The notes beneath the pieces are model-generated. The model saw only the letters and a program-made list of their open reading frames with translations. It ran no database searches and was not told the origin of the DNA. The translations under genes were made by a program, and so were the position numbers. This document shows, piece after piece, positions 52,901-63,260 of a DNA stretch of 64,000 nucleotides. The DNA is from Eutreptiella sp. 'Long Island Sound 2002'. Its lineage: Eukaryota > Euglenozoa > Euglenophyceae > Eutreptiales > Eutreptiaceae. Location: NCBI GenBank assembly GCA_964036045.1, contig OZ038382.1, forward strand, positions 140,566,961 through 140,630,960, read 5' to 3'. Position 1 is the stretch's first letter; each line of letters begins with the position of its first letter.

Positions 52901-54249
52901 CTGACACCAGACGCCCCTCACAACGGTGCAGGCCATCCCCCCGGGGACGGCCCCCCACCACCCCCACAGCACGCAGCCTGCACGGGGCATGCAAGCCAAG
53001 GGGACAATGTTGGGCCCCCACACCCACATACCCGCGCCTGCAGCACGTGGATGGCGGACCCCGACAGCCCGCCCAGTGGGCGGGCAGTCGGGGGAAGGGG
53101 AGCGCCTGACCTCAGACGCCCCTCACAACGGTAGAAGGCACCCCCCCCGGGGACGCCCTTCCGCCACTCCCACTGCGAGCAACGCCGGCCCGCAAGGGCG
53201 CACGCTGTGAGGCCAGTGCTGGGTCCCCACGCCCGCACCGACCGCACCTGGGACACACGGGTCGCGGAACCCCGGCTGCCCGCCCCAGAGGATGGGCGGC
53301 CGGGGGAGGGACAGCGCCTGACACCAGACACCCCTCACAACGGTGGCAGGCCGCCCCCCGCGGGGACTGCCCCCCACCGACCCCGCGGCACGCAGCCCCC
53401 ACAGGGCATGCAGGCCAAGGGGACAGTGTCTGGCCCCCACACCCACACATCTGCGCCCACAGCATGTGGGTGGCGGACCCCAACAGCCCGCCCATTGGGC
53501 GGGCAGTCGGGGGAGGGGGAGCGCCTGACCTCAGACGCCCCTCACAACGGTGGAATGCCCCCCCCCCCGGGGACGCCCTTCTGCCGGCCCCACAGCGAGC
53601 AACGCCGGCCCGCAAGGGCGCACGCTGTGGAACCGGTGCCCGGTCCCCACGCCCGCACTGACCGCACCCGGAACACACGGGTCGCGGTACCCCGGCTGCC
53701 CGCCCCAGAGGACGGGCGGTCATGGGAGGGACAGCGCCTGACACCAGACGTGCCTCACAACAGTGGCAGGCCAGCCCCCCCGGGAACTGCCCCCCACCAC
53801 CCCCGCGGCACGCAGCCCCCACAGGCCGTGCAGGCCAAGGAGACAGTGTTGGGCCCCCACAGGCACACGCCCGCGCCCACAGCACGTGGCTAGCGGACCC
53901 CAACAGCCCGCCCAGTGGGCGGGCAGTCGGGGGAGGGGGAGCGCCTGACCTCAGACGCCCCTCGCAACAGTGGAAGGCACCCCCCCCGGGGACGCCCTTC
54001 CGCCAACCCCTCAGCAAGCAACGCCGGCCCGCAAGGGCGCACGCTGTGGGGCCGATGCAGGGTCCCCACGCCCGCACCGACCGCACCCGGGACACACGGG
54101 TCGCGGGACCCCGGACGCCCGCCCCAGAGGACGAGCGGCAGGGGGAGGGACAGCGCCTGACACCAGACGCCCCGCGCAACGGTGGCTGGCCACCCCCCCG
54201 GGGACGGCCCCCTGCCACCCCAGCGGCACGCAGTCCCCGGAGGGCATGT
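49906..54249 (+). repeat. 420-bp higher-order tandem array, about ten copies
   Basis: GCATGTGGGTGGCGGA or GCACGTGGATGGCGGA recurs near 50,117, 50,537, 50,957, 51,378, 51,799, 52,218, 52,626, 53,044, 53,463 and 53,882. Spacing is 408-421. Each unit contains a half with CGCACGCTGTGGGGCCGGTG and TCCCCACGCCCGCACCGACC, matching the 197/209-bp unit, plus a second diverged half. The array is therefore a dimer-based expansion of the simpler repeat, absent from copy A. Inner copies (50.5-51.9 kb) are the most alike, as expected if they were the latest to amplify. Confidence 0.9.
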
Positions 54250-55133
54250 GCCACGGACCCGCTTCACGGCGGGCGCACCGCCCCAGGCCAGGTAGGGGGG
54301 AACCGGGACCGGACCGCCCCCCTTCAAGCACGCCAGACAGAGCAAGGGACCGGGGCAGGACATGCGGAGGGGCACGGACCACGTGGAAGGGCCCTACCAG
54401 CGCCCAGTGCCGGGACCGCGCGAGATGCGCACGCCACACCACTGAGGGGGGGGGGGAGCGGACGCCGCCGGAGCGCGAGCGCACACACACGCAAAGGGCA
54501 CGCAGGGACTACCAGAAGGGCAACCGGACCGAGCTCGCGGAACGCACAGACCGCGTGGAATGGCGTACCAGCGAGCGAGGATAAGGGACACCCGGACGGG
54601 ACGGCCCGCCACTCGCAGCCCGGGACACGTGGGGTAGGAAGGGGGAAACGGGAGAGACACAACACCAGGTACCGGCCCGAGCCCCCAAAAACCAGCCGCG
54701 AGCGCCGCGCACACACGGACGGGGCACTGCACCCGCCAAGGCAGTAGTCGCGCACTGCGCCACGCCACAACCCCTGGGCTAGGCCGCCTCTGCGCCAGCC
54801 CAAGGAGGTCCCACTGGCGACAAGCCAGTAGCACGGGCCCGGCAGCGCCTGCATCCCGGGCGACCACGCATTAAGGGGACGATACAGTGGGTAAGCGCCT
54901 GCAGCCACGGCTGCAAATTGATGCACTGACCGGGGAGTGGCGAAACGGGGAAGCCGGGGAGAGACGGCGCTCCGAGCCCTGTGAACCCGGGGGACTCCGC
55001 CACCAGGCAGGAGGTGCGTCTGGGAGAGCCCCCCACTGGGACCCGGTGGGGAGGATATCACCTGGCCCGACCAGGTGGCCCCCTGGGGCCGAAAGGCGTC
55101 TAGTACCCGCAAAATCAAACCTCAAACCTCAAA
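54250..55133 (+). repeat. Conserved X 3' tail, copy B
   Basis: Three strong hairpins near the end: CCCCACT / GGTGGGG (55,031-55,051), CACCTGG / CCAGGTG (55,059-55,077) and GGCCCCCTGGGGCC (55,077-55,090), followed by AAAGGCGTCTAGTACCCGC and AAACCTC repeats. Same order in copies A and C. Confidence 0.85.
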
Positions 55134-55142
55134 CCTACTACA
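55134..55142. repeat. 9-bp target-site duplication of X copy B, right
   Basis: CCTACTACA immediately after the tail repeats. Confidence 0.8.
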
Positions 55143-56348
55143 CAAGGCGGACTGGGCGGCGTCCCAGGACCCAGCGCCAAGCTCATAGTCGCCGGTCATG
55201 ACGGCCACCTTGACCTACGGCCCCCAACGATGCAGACGCTCGGTGCGGTCGTGCAGCGGGCAAAGACAGACCATGCGCTGACGTACCGAGGAGACACATT
55301 CCTGGGCGCGGCCCACGCCACAGCCTATGTCCACGCCCGGGTCCTCACCGCGACGGCCACCAACCAATGGGCGCTGCGGGCCAGGGACGGCCACAAGCCG
55401 GTGCAACGCAGGCTCAGCGTCCGAAAGGAGCGGCTCTCTGGCGTTGCCGTCCTCCCGCAGCCGTGCCTCCTCTGGGGCGGCCCGGAGGAGACCCTGGCTC
55501 ACATGCACGTGGGATGCGTCCACTCGCGGCCCCACTACCGCCAGGCGGTACGGAAGGCGGCCCGCCACCTCCAACCAGGGGACAAGGCTCTATGGGTGGC
55601 CTCCTGGCGCTCCGCGGGCGCCGCATGGACAGAAATCCTCTGCACTGGGCTGGTGCCTGAGGCGGCGGAGGCGCAGCTCTGCGCCATAGCCCGCTACGAC
55701 CTGCCGGGAGGAACCCGCGTTGACCATTTCCTCCAGGACACGCTCCGGATGGGGAATTCTGCGTGGGAGCTTCCCAATCTCCCGCTGGAGTATCTCCTCC
55801 GCGAGCCCCTGAGCGCAGCGGCCTGGTTGCACCAATGGCTCACCGTGGCGGGGGGCAGCAGCCCCCCCCCCTCCCCCGCGCCCTGGCAAGGACTTCGTAG
55901 CTTCCCTCTGTGTCTTGAATGGCACCCTGGAGTGCCTGCCGCAAGAGGACCCCAACCCGTACCGGGACCTGCCGGGCGGTTTCTCGAAGCACCTACAAGA
56001 CGCCCTCTACCCGCCTCGGATCATCGGGCACGGCTCCATGACCGCATGGGAGGCCCGTATAGTGGGCGTGGAGTGGGCGCGCAAATGGGGCTGGTGGTGC
56101 GCCGCCACGCGCGCCCCGGAGACCAGCCCACAACGGTACGCCGCCGTCCCGCTCGAGGGGTGGGGGCCGGACACCCGGCCACGGCCCACCATGATCTGCG
56201 GGGCGGGCCCCAACCGCCCTTGGGACGCAGTGGAAGAGGAATGGCTACAGGCGGCCCAGGAGCCACAATTGGGGTGTGTCAGGGATGTGTCCTCGCTCAT
56301 CTGAGCGCCCATCCCCCCCCCGCATCTCCGTCCACAGCGCCAACGTGA
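55143..56348 (+). pseudogene. Beta RNase H end and C-terminal zinc knuckle
   Basis: After the RNase H remnant (stop near 55,187) another frame reads MQTLGAVVQRAKTDHALTYR and then VQRRLSVRKERLSGVAVLPQ, CLLWGGPEETLAHMHVGC and VHSRPHYRQAVRKAARHL. The Cys...ET-x2-H...C pattern is the C-terminal knuckle of non-LTR RT proteins; the second Cys of the first pair is Trp, so metal binding is doubtful. The frame stays open to 56,348, but after 55,850 the adjoining frame (55,915-56,304: ARIVGVEWARKWGWWCAA) looks more protein-like. Confidence 0.65.
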
Positions 56349-57216
56349 TTCGGGCCACGGCGATACACACATGGGGACGGGACGCGGCTACCATCCGGTC
56401 GCTCCCCGCGGAGGGCAGAGCCGCCCGGCTCACCGTGGCGCACTTCAAAACCGGGAGGCCCGTGTACGACGACGCCCTGTCCCGGCTGGGCGACATTCTG
56501 GGGCCCCTGCTCCTCATGCTCCCCACTGACCTTGCAGCCGCGCTGCGCCAGAAGCTAGACAGCTGCGAAGGGCTGCGGGTAGGGTAGGAGGCTGTCGCGG
56601 ACAGCAACCTACTGACCCTCCTCCACCGGGACGCCGCTGACGAGTGCCAGTGGGGCGCTCTGGTGCCCCAACTGGCCGGGCACCATACATACATGGCAAG
56701 CCCCCCCGGGGGCACCCCCGCCTGGCACGGGATGACCTCGTCGCCGCCTTCCACGACCACGGGATTCTCCCAGACGACACGTGGCAGGAGGTCCGGCAGA
56801 AGACGCTCGGCAGGGACTACCGGCGCCGCGTCCGCGCCCGCCTGCTGGAGGTCCGGGACCCCCTCTGCCAGCGGTGGGACGACCTCTGGCTCCGCTGTCT
56901 CGGCCCCTGGTCGCCGCCCTCCCACCTCCCACACACCTGCCACCTCTGTGGGGAATGCGACACGGTATCCTCTGCAGCGCTGACCGACACCAACAGGTGC
57001 GCCCCGTGCTCCCAGGTGGCCGTGTGCCCCTGGCCTGAACCCTCCGCGGGCCCGCACAGACGCACGGAAGAGGAGGCTTTGCACTGGCGCATCGGGGGCG
57101 CACACACCCCCTCACACGAACGCGCGGGCCCCGCGGGCGCCGCCCTCCTGTGGATCCACGTGCACCTGTGGGACTTCACGTCCGTCACGCACCTGTCGCA
57201 CGTGTTTGCGCCCTGA
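56276..57216 (+). pseudogene. Beta C-terminal extension, part 1, zinc ribbon-like
   Basis: Frames in order: ANVIRATAIHTWGRDAATIR and DILGPLLLMLPTDLAAALRQ (to 56,587, ending at an in-frame TAG), then TWQEVRQKTLGRDYRRRVRA and CHLCGECDTVSS...CAPCSQ (about 56,938-57,012), a C-x2-C...C-x2-C arrangement. It continues past the usual end of non-LTR ORF2 proteins. Stops show decay; role unknown. Confidence 0.5.
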
Positions 57217-57459
57217 TCCCCACCCGCCGCCGCGCTTTGCAGAGCCCACAGCACCATGCCTCGCCGACGGGGGAACGTGCCGCAGCACGCCAGAGCCCGC
57301 CACTGAGCGCAGGAGGCGGCCGTTCGAGGCCTGGGAGCGGACGCGGTAACAGAGGCGCACAAGGCGCACACTGCTGCCCAGCACGACCCGGCGGGCAGCG
57401 CGAGGACTCCCGCCATCCGCGCCCAGAACGGAGCTGGGGCCCCTACGCTGCTCCCGGCG

Positions 57460-58518
57460 ATGCACCAGATCGTGAACGCTGTCCAGCTGGGGCTCATCAG
57501 CCCAGAAGCAGCCCTCTACGGGCACTGGATTGAGTGGCACGCGTCCAACCGGTCAGGCCGGCCCCTGTCCATGGGGGACACCCTGCGGTTGACGGGCGCG
57601 GGGTCCGCCATGTCCCTCCACAGCAGCGCCCCAGCCCTGCTGCACGCCTTCAGGACACGCTGCCCCGGGGACACGGCCCCGTACCTGAACCAGGCGCGGG
57701 CGACGTACCCAGGAGGAGTGTCCCAGCTGGACGCGGCACTCCACCTGCTACATCCGCCGGACGAGGATCTGGAGATGGGCGAAATCACGATATTTGTGGA
57801 AAGCGCGGATGAGGCGCCCATCCGCCCCCGCCCGACCAACCCGGTGTATGACAGCGCCAGGCCGACCCCCCCGTACGCCCTCATGTGCGAGGCGTTCCCC
57901 AGGGAGCCCACCTGGTACCCCGCCCTCCCGCCGGCGACGGACGCACCCCGTGGCTGGGCCAGCCCAAACCTGTCCCCCTCCCTCTCCAGGACCAGGGGTG
58001 CCCACCACAGGGGGCAGGTCCTCTGGCAAGAGCGCCCGGGCACCCCCCTGCTCCTCCTCGTCGTGGCGACCCGAGGAGACCCGGAGCTGGTCCCGGGATT
58101 CACCCCCACCCACCTGTACGGGGCAGCGCCTGTACCCCGCCGCCCCCTCCCGGCGCCCGCGGCGCGGGACGGGGTACACACCTTCCTGCGAACACAGGAG
58201 GTCACCGCCGTTACGGGGGTCTACCTAGTGCGGCTTTCCTCGGCACCACCAGACGACCCCCGGGGGGCCAGGACCCTGAGCCCCGCCCCAGAATGGGAGC
58301 TGTGGCGCGACGTCTGGGCCGCGTGGCTCACCCACCTCCCGCCCCAGTGCAGATGGATGGCAATCGGGCCCCGCCGGCACAGGGCCGGCACCACCACGCC
58401 CCCCCCCCCCCACCCCCACCCCCCCTGCGAAGCAGTGCATAGCACTACCCACAGCACAACACAGATGTACCAAGAGGTAGTGGAGAGGGCACACCTGCCA
58501 CAATGCATTCCAGGATAA
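57460..58518 (+). pseudogene. Beta C-terminal extension, part 2
   Basis: 352 codons, unbroken: MHQIVNAVQLGLISPEAALY, LHAFRTRCPGDTAPYL, PTPPYALMCEAFPREPTWYP, TPLLLLVVATRGDPELVPGF, VTAVTGVYLVRLSSAPPD and ELWRDVWAAWLTHLPPQCRW, then a Pro/His-rich end. The hydrophobic strand followed by Trp-rich sequence resembles the alpha C-terminus, so non-LTR elements in this genome appear to share an extra C-terminal domain. It could be a separate ORF with its own start. No known fold recognised. Confidence 0.5.
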
Positions 58519-58523
58519 CAGTG

Positions 58524-60528
58524 ATGTCAGACTCCGAGGGCTCCCCCCAGCGGGACGACCGCCACCACCGCTCGTCCCGCTCCCGCTCCCCCGTCTCCCC
58601 AGGATGCGCGGGGGAGGAGCGGCGGCTGGCGGAGGCAGCGGTGCCCGTCGGGCTGCCAGCTGGGCAGCCCGGGGCAGCTGCGACCGACGCCAAGCCGTCG
58701 ACCCGGGGGCATGCACCGGCTGAGGAGACCGCCCACGCCACCTAGTGCCGTGAGCGCTGGCGCTCTGCCCCCAGAGGGCGCCCCGGTGCACAATGGGCTG
58801 AGACCGCGGCCCCAGCAAGCCGCGCCGCGGCCCCAACCACGGGCCCCGGGCGCCTCGCCAGGAGCCGCGGCAGCTGCGGCGGAGGGCAGGGAGTATGCGA
58901 AGTACCGCGCCCACACCAACCCCAGCCACACCCACACCAGCCCCCCCAAGCTGTACCCCCCAAAGGCCCCCTTCCTTACGGGAGGGCCGCGGCCCGTCCG
59001 CCCCCCGGCGCCCGAGCGTACGCCGCCAGGCATCACGCTGCTGCAGCTACGGCGGCAACAGGACGACAGGCGCGTGATCCGGGGGGGGGGGGGGGGGCAG
59101 CGCGCAGGCGGGGCAGGGTGCCGGCCACGGGAGCGCGGAACGGGGGACGGGGGGCGACAGGGGGAGTGCCCAGGGACAAGCGCAGTAGGCAGGCCTGGGC
59201 GCACGCGGCAAGGAGCGAGGGCGAACGCGCAAGCAAGGCGCCAAGGCCAGCGGCAGCGGAGAGGGACAGGGCACGGGCAGCGGACGGCACGACGAGTAAC
59301 AAGGAGCAGGGAAAGGGCAAGGGCACAAGAAGGAGATGCAGGGGTCCGTGCAGGGCGCCAAGGCGGGCGGCCACAGAGCGCATGGAATTGAGCGGGGCGC
59401 GGTTGGCAAGCATTGGCGCAGCCAAGGGCATGGGCACGGGCACGGGAAGAGCACAGGCGCTGGCGGTGCGGGCCAGGGCGCAGGTGACAGTGGGCCGTAC
59501 CCACGGCGTGGACAGGGATACACTGGCGTGGGGGCCGGGAAGGGACCCAAGGGCAAGGGCAAGGGCGTCGTGGGCCCCCCGGGACAGGCAGGGCGGGGCA
59601 CGGGAGCTGCAGGGGGAGGGCGGGGCAAAGGAAGGGGGTTGGGGGGCGGGGTGCCCCCGCAGCCGGACGTGCTGTCGGTGCGGTGCTTCCCCCCCGGCAT
59701 CCAACAAATGCCGGCGCACCACACCCACCACCACCACCACCACCACGCCCACCTCTACAACAAAGACCTCGACGCCGGAGACCTCATCCCCCCAAAACCC
59801 CCCGACCCCAGCACCAGCCAGCCCCCCCCGCGCCAAGGGCGGAGCGGGCGTGGATGGCCGCTGCCCAGGCGGCGGGGGGGCGGGCGCGGAGCAGGCGCCG
59901 CAGGCACAGGGGCCGCAGGCGGAGCCGGCATGGGGGGCAGAGTGGGCCCGGCCCGCGGACCGGGACTGGAACGCGGTCCCAGACCCCCTGGGGAATCAGG
60001 CCCTCCCCCTGGCGGTGGAGATGTACGGGTGGCTGAGCTGGGCCTGCTCGGGGACCACCAGATGGATGAGGAACTGGCCCTTCCATGCTGTGCTCCTGCG
60101 GAGGGACGGGGGGAACCGGGAGGTGCCCCAGGGGGATGGGCGGGCCGAGAGGACCACACGGGGTTCACTCGGCGGTGATTTGGGCGGCGTGGCCTGACAG
60201 AGAGCCGACGTGGCCGGCTTTCTTGGAGGGGGGGGCGGTGCTCCGCATCACGGATGCAAATGTGAACAACTGGCTCCCCCGGGCCTTGCGCAATGCCCTT
60301 ACCCACTTGCGCTACCGCCGGCGGAACCGGGTGCCGCCGCAGCCCAAGCCCCCAGGCAAGCGACGACCCCTCCAGCGAACCCTCCCCAACCTGGAGCGCG
60401 ACCCCCACCCCCCCTCACCATACGACGCGATGGAGGGGCGCGCACCACCTCCAGTAGGGGAGAGGGCGGGGGCAGCGAGCACGGGGGGAGGCCCCTTGCC
60501 CCGCTGCCCGCTAACCGCTAACTGCTGA
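58524..60528 (+). pseudogene. RS-rich unknown ORF downstream of beta ORF2
   Basis: Starts six bases after the ORF2 end with MSDSEGSPQRDDRHHRSSRS, an acidic then RS-rich N-terminus. After shifts: YAKYRAHTNPSHTHTSPPKL and GITLLQLRRQQDDRRVIRGG (to about 59,085), a purine-rich low-complexity stretch, a His run near 59,728-59,750, DRDWNAVPDPLGNQALPLAV and SGTTRWMRNWPFHAVLLRRD (to 60,110), then VLRITDANVNNWLPRALRNA and LTHLRYRRRNRVPPQPK (to about 60,350). Basic, RNA-binding-like, no family. It may be a third ORF of beta or ORF1 of a new element. Confidence 0.4.
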
Positions 60529-60659
60529 CCCGAGCCGCCGCCCCCAGCACTGGCTGGCCCTCCCCCCCCCCCCGGCCAGGAGAGCAGGGGGCCCGAGCGG
60601 AGACCTGCACGAGGGTCTGGCACCCAAAGGGTGGAGCGGGGCGGGGGAAGAGTGCACCG

Positions 60660-62390
60660 CTTCCGTTGGCAGGGGGCCCCCCGGGACTGTAACCACCAGG
60701 CCGCACCCCCGCGACCGCCAGGGGGCGACGGGGGCTAGGGGGGGACCGCGGGGAACCCCCCCACCACCCCCACCCCCCCCGGCCCGCGGACAGCCGGGGG
60801 CCGGCCAGGGACGCGGCGGCCTTGCAGCCCCCTCGAAAGGGCCGCGGCACCCAGGGGGGGCACGCAATAGCCGCGGCAAGTGCAGCCGCGCGCCAGGCGC
60901 CCCTAATCGGCCGTTCACTCACTCCCGCAGTGCCCGCTGCCGACCAGCAGCTCTGCGCCAGCCCTCAAGGGCGCCCCGTGGGCCGCAGCGGGACGGCGAC
61001 ACCAAGAAATGCAGCATGGAGGGCGGGGCGCGGACGGAGCGACCCGCCTTGGTGCCCGTCCGGGGTAGGCGGGGGAACAGACCACGGCAAAGAGACCTCC
61101 CCGCCCCTGACCCCGCGGAGCCCCCCGGGTGAGCCCCCCTGCGCGGTGGCAGCTCCCCTAGCCGCCAGGCTGACCCACCAACGGCCGACGAGGCCGCGCC
61201 CGGCGCGCAGGGCTGCCCGGCAACCCTGGCTGAACGTATATACCCAGGGGGGGTGCGCCGGAGGAGACGGGGGACTGGGCCGGGGGCCACGTCCAACCCC
61301 CCAGGGCAGGGGACTGAGGAACCACGGCGCGGCCCCCCCTCCCCTCTCCCCCCGACTCTTCCCTCCGGCCAGTGGGCCACGGGGGCGCCAGCCCTCCAAT
61401 CCTCCCGGGGCCGAAGGGACGTCTTCCCTTTCCCCCTGAAGGGGCCGCGGCGCCCGGGGGGGGACGCAGCTGAGCCCGCACGGCGCGCGCCGCCACGCCC
61501 CCCGTTGCCTGCTCCTCCAGGGGCCGCGACAGGCGCGCGAATCCGCGCCAGCGCACAAGCACGACACACGGACCACGCCCCGGGGCGGCGCGCGACAACG
61601 AACCGGAGCAGTATGGGGGGCCACGCCCCCCATGACCTGAGTGTCGCAAGTGACGCCTGCTTTGTAGCCCGTCCGGGGAAGGCAGAGGGACGGACCGAGG
61701 CAGAGCGACCCCGCGCCCCGCTAGGCCCCCCAGCCACCCCCCCCCCCCTGCCAGGCTGACCCGCCGACAGCAGGCCTCATCCGGCGCCCCGCGCTGCCCC
61801 ACGACCCTGAATGCATACAGCGGGGAGAGATGCGCCAGCAACGAAGGGGGGACTGGGCGGAGGGCCACAGGCCGCCCCCCCCCGGAGGAGGGAGGTAGGG
61901 AACCACGGCGCGACCCCCCCCCCGCCAACCCCACCACTGACCCCCCCCCCGACCCGCGGGCCACGGAGACGCCAACCCCCAACCCTCCAAAGGCAGAGGG
62001 GACGGTCCCCCCCACCCCCGGCAGGACCGCCGCTTCCGGGAGGGGGGCCGCAACAGGGCCGGCCTCCACGCCCCCAGCCGCCTGCTCCCGCAGGAACCGC
62101 GATGGACTCGCAAACCCGCGCCGGCACACAAGGACACCAGCGGACCGCACCCGCGGACAGCAAGCGGGCACGAACCAGAGATGTATGGGGGCCACGCCCT
62201 CCATGGCCAGGGCGACGCCAAAGACACCCGCTTTGTGGCCTGCCCAAGGAAGGCAGAGGGACGCACCGAGCCAAGGTGACCCCCCGCCCCACTGGCCCCT
62301 CCGGCCACAGCGTGGGGGGGAACGGCGCGCAGCCCCCCCCCCCCAGTCCAACCCCCTGGCGCAGGAACGCCCCAGACGCGTAGACCCACC
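60660..62390 (+). repeat. About 580-bp tandem repeat, roughly two and a half to three copies
   Basis: TGAACGTATATACCCAGGG (61,227) and TGAATGCATACAGCGGGGA (61,809) head successive units. GGGGGACTGGGC, GGGCCACGCCCCCCATG or GGGCCACGCCCTCCATGG, and GGAAGGCAGAGGGACG follow at matching offsets. A further diverged copy lies before 61,227. The array takes the place of the 209/420-bp arrays of X copies A and B, directly before the shared tail. Non-coding. Confidence 0.75.
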
Positions 62391-63258
62391 CCACGGGGAG
62401 CGCACAGCCCCGAGCAAGGTAGAGGGAAACAGGTTCCCCCTCAAGGAAGCCAGACAGAGCACGGGACCGAGGCAGGACACGCGGAGAGGCACGGACCGCG
62501 TGGAACGGCCCTACCAGCACCCAGCACCGGGACTGCGCGGGGTGCCCGCGCCACACCAACCGGGGGAAGGGGGGGGCCGCGGACGCCGCGGGAGCGCGAG
62601 CACACACACACACACACAAGGGACACCCGGGGAATACCAGAAGGGCAACCGGACCGAGCCCGCAGAATGCACGGACCGCATGGGATGGCGTACCAGCGAG
62701 CGAGGATAAGGGACACCCCGACGGGCCAACCCGCCACACACAGCGCGGGAAAAACGGAACGGGAAGAGGAAAACGGGGAAGACCCGACACCCAGCACTGG
62801 CCCCAGTTCCCCGAACAGGCCGCGAGCGCCGCGCACACACGACCAGGGCACTGCACCCGCGAAGGCAGTAGTGGCGCACCGCGCCACGCATCAGCCCCAC
62901 GGCTAGGCAGCCTCCGCGCCAGCCCACGGGGGTCCTACTGGGGACAAGCAAACAGCACGGGCCCGGCGGCGCCGGCGCCCCGGGCGACCACGCATTAGGG
63001 GGGTGACACGGTGGGTAAGCGCCCGCAGCTACAGTTGCTAAGCAATGCACTGACCGGAGAGTGGCGAGAAGGGGAAGCCGGGGAGGGACAGGGCTCCGAG
63101 CCCCGTGAACCCTGGGGACTCCGCCACCAGGCAGGAGGTATGTCATGAAGGGCCCCTCACTAGGTCCCGGTCGGGAGGATATTACCTCGCCCGACCAGGT
63201 GGCCCCCTCGGGCCAAAAGGCGTCTAGTACCCGCAAAATCAAACCTCAAATCCCAAAT
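62391..63258 (+). repeat. Conserved X-type 3' tail, copy C
   Basis: Related to 54,250-55,133 along its length, including GCCAGACAGAGCACGGGACC, GCCACACCAACCGGG, CACTGACCGGAGAGTGGCG and CCCGACCAGGTGG with GTCTAGTACCCGC. It ends AAACCTCAAATCCCAAATA, a decayed form of the AAACCTC repeat. What lies upstream differs from X, so this tail may be the 3' end of beta or of the RS-rich ORF's element. Confidence 0.8.
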
Positions 63259-63260
63259 AC

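Larger units (their letters stand above)
47595..55133 (+). mobile_element. Element X, copy B, inserted in beta RNase H
   Basis: 7.5 kb, plus orientation. Starts GCACAGACAACTTGCG and ends in AAATCAAACCTCAAACCTC repeats. In order: A/C-rich 5' part (to about 48,520), a segment conserved with copy A (48,520-49,130), four 197-bp units, ten 420-bp units, and the conserved tail. The duplication and tail show retrotransposition. There is no enzyme domain, so it would need proteins from another element. Confidence 0.85.
35699..63258 (+). mobile_element. Non-LTR retrotransposon 'beta', with nested insertions
   Basis: Plus-strand order: ORF1-like frames, a region with a possible peptidase-like block, APE endonuclease, RT with intact YIDD, zinc motif, RNase H, a long C-terminal extension with further zinc motifs, an RS-rich ORF, a 580-bp tandem array and an X-type tail. 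Delta is inserted between endonuclease and RT, and X copy B within RNase H, both with target-site duplications. Net length without the two insertions is about 14.4 kb if everything to 63,258 belongs to one element. The join between the ORF2 end (58,518) and what follows is inference; the conservative right limit is about 58,520. Confidence 0.6.

Noticed and set aside
50000-54200. CRISPR-like array
   Set aside because: Units are 420 bp and contiguous with no unique spacers; the context is eukaryotic retroelements.
49906-54249. Frames up to 743 codons across the 420-bp array
   Set aside because: They repeat every 140 codons because 420 is a multiple of three; both strands are equally open and no domain is present.
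56573-56590. GGGTAGGGTAGG as another delta-type insertion end
   Set aside because: The beta C-terminal frame continues directly through it with only an in-frame stop; there is no duplication and no foreign sequence.
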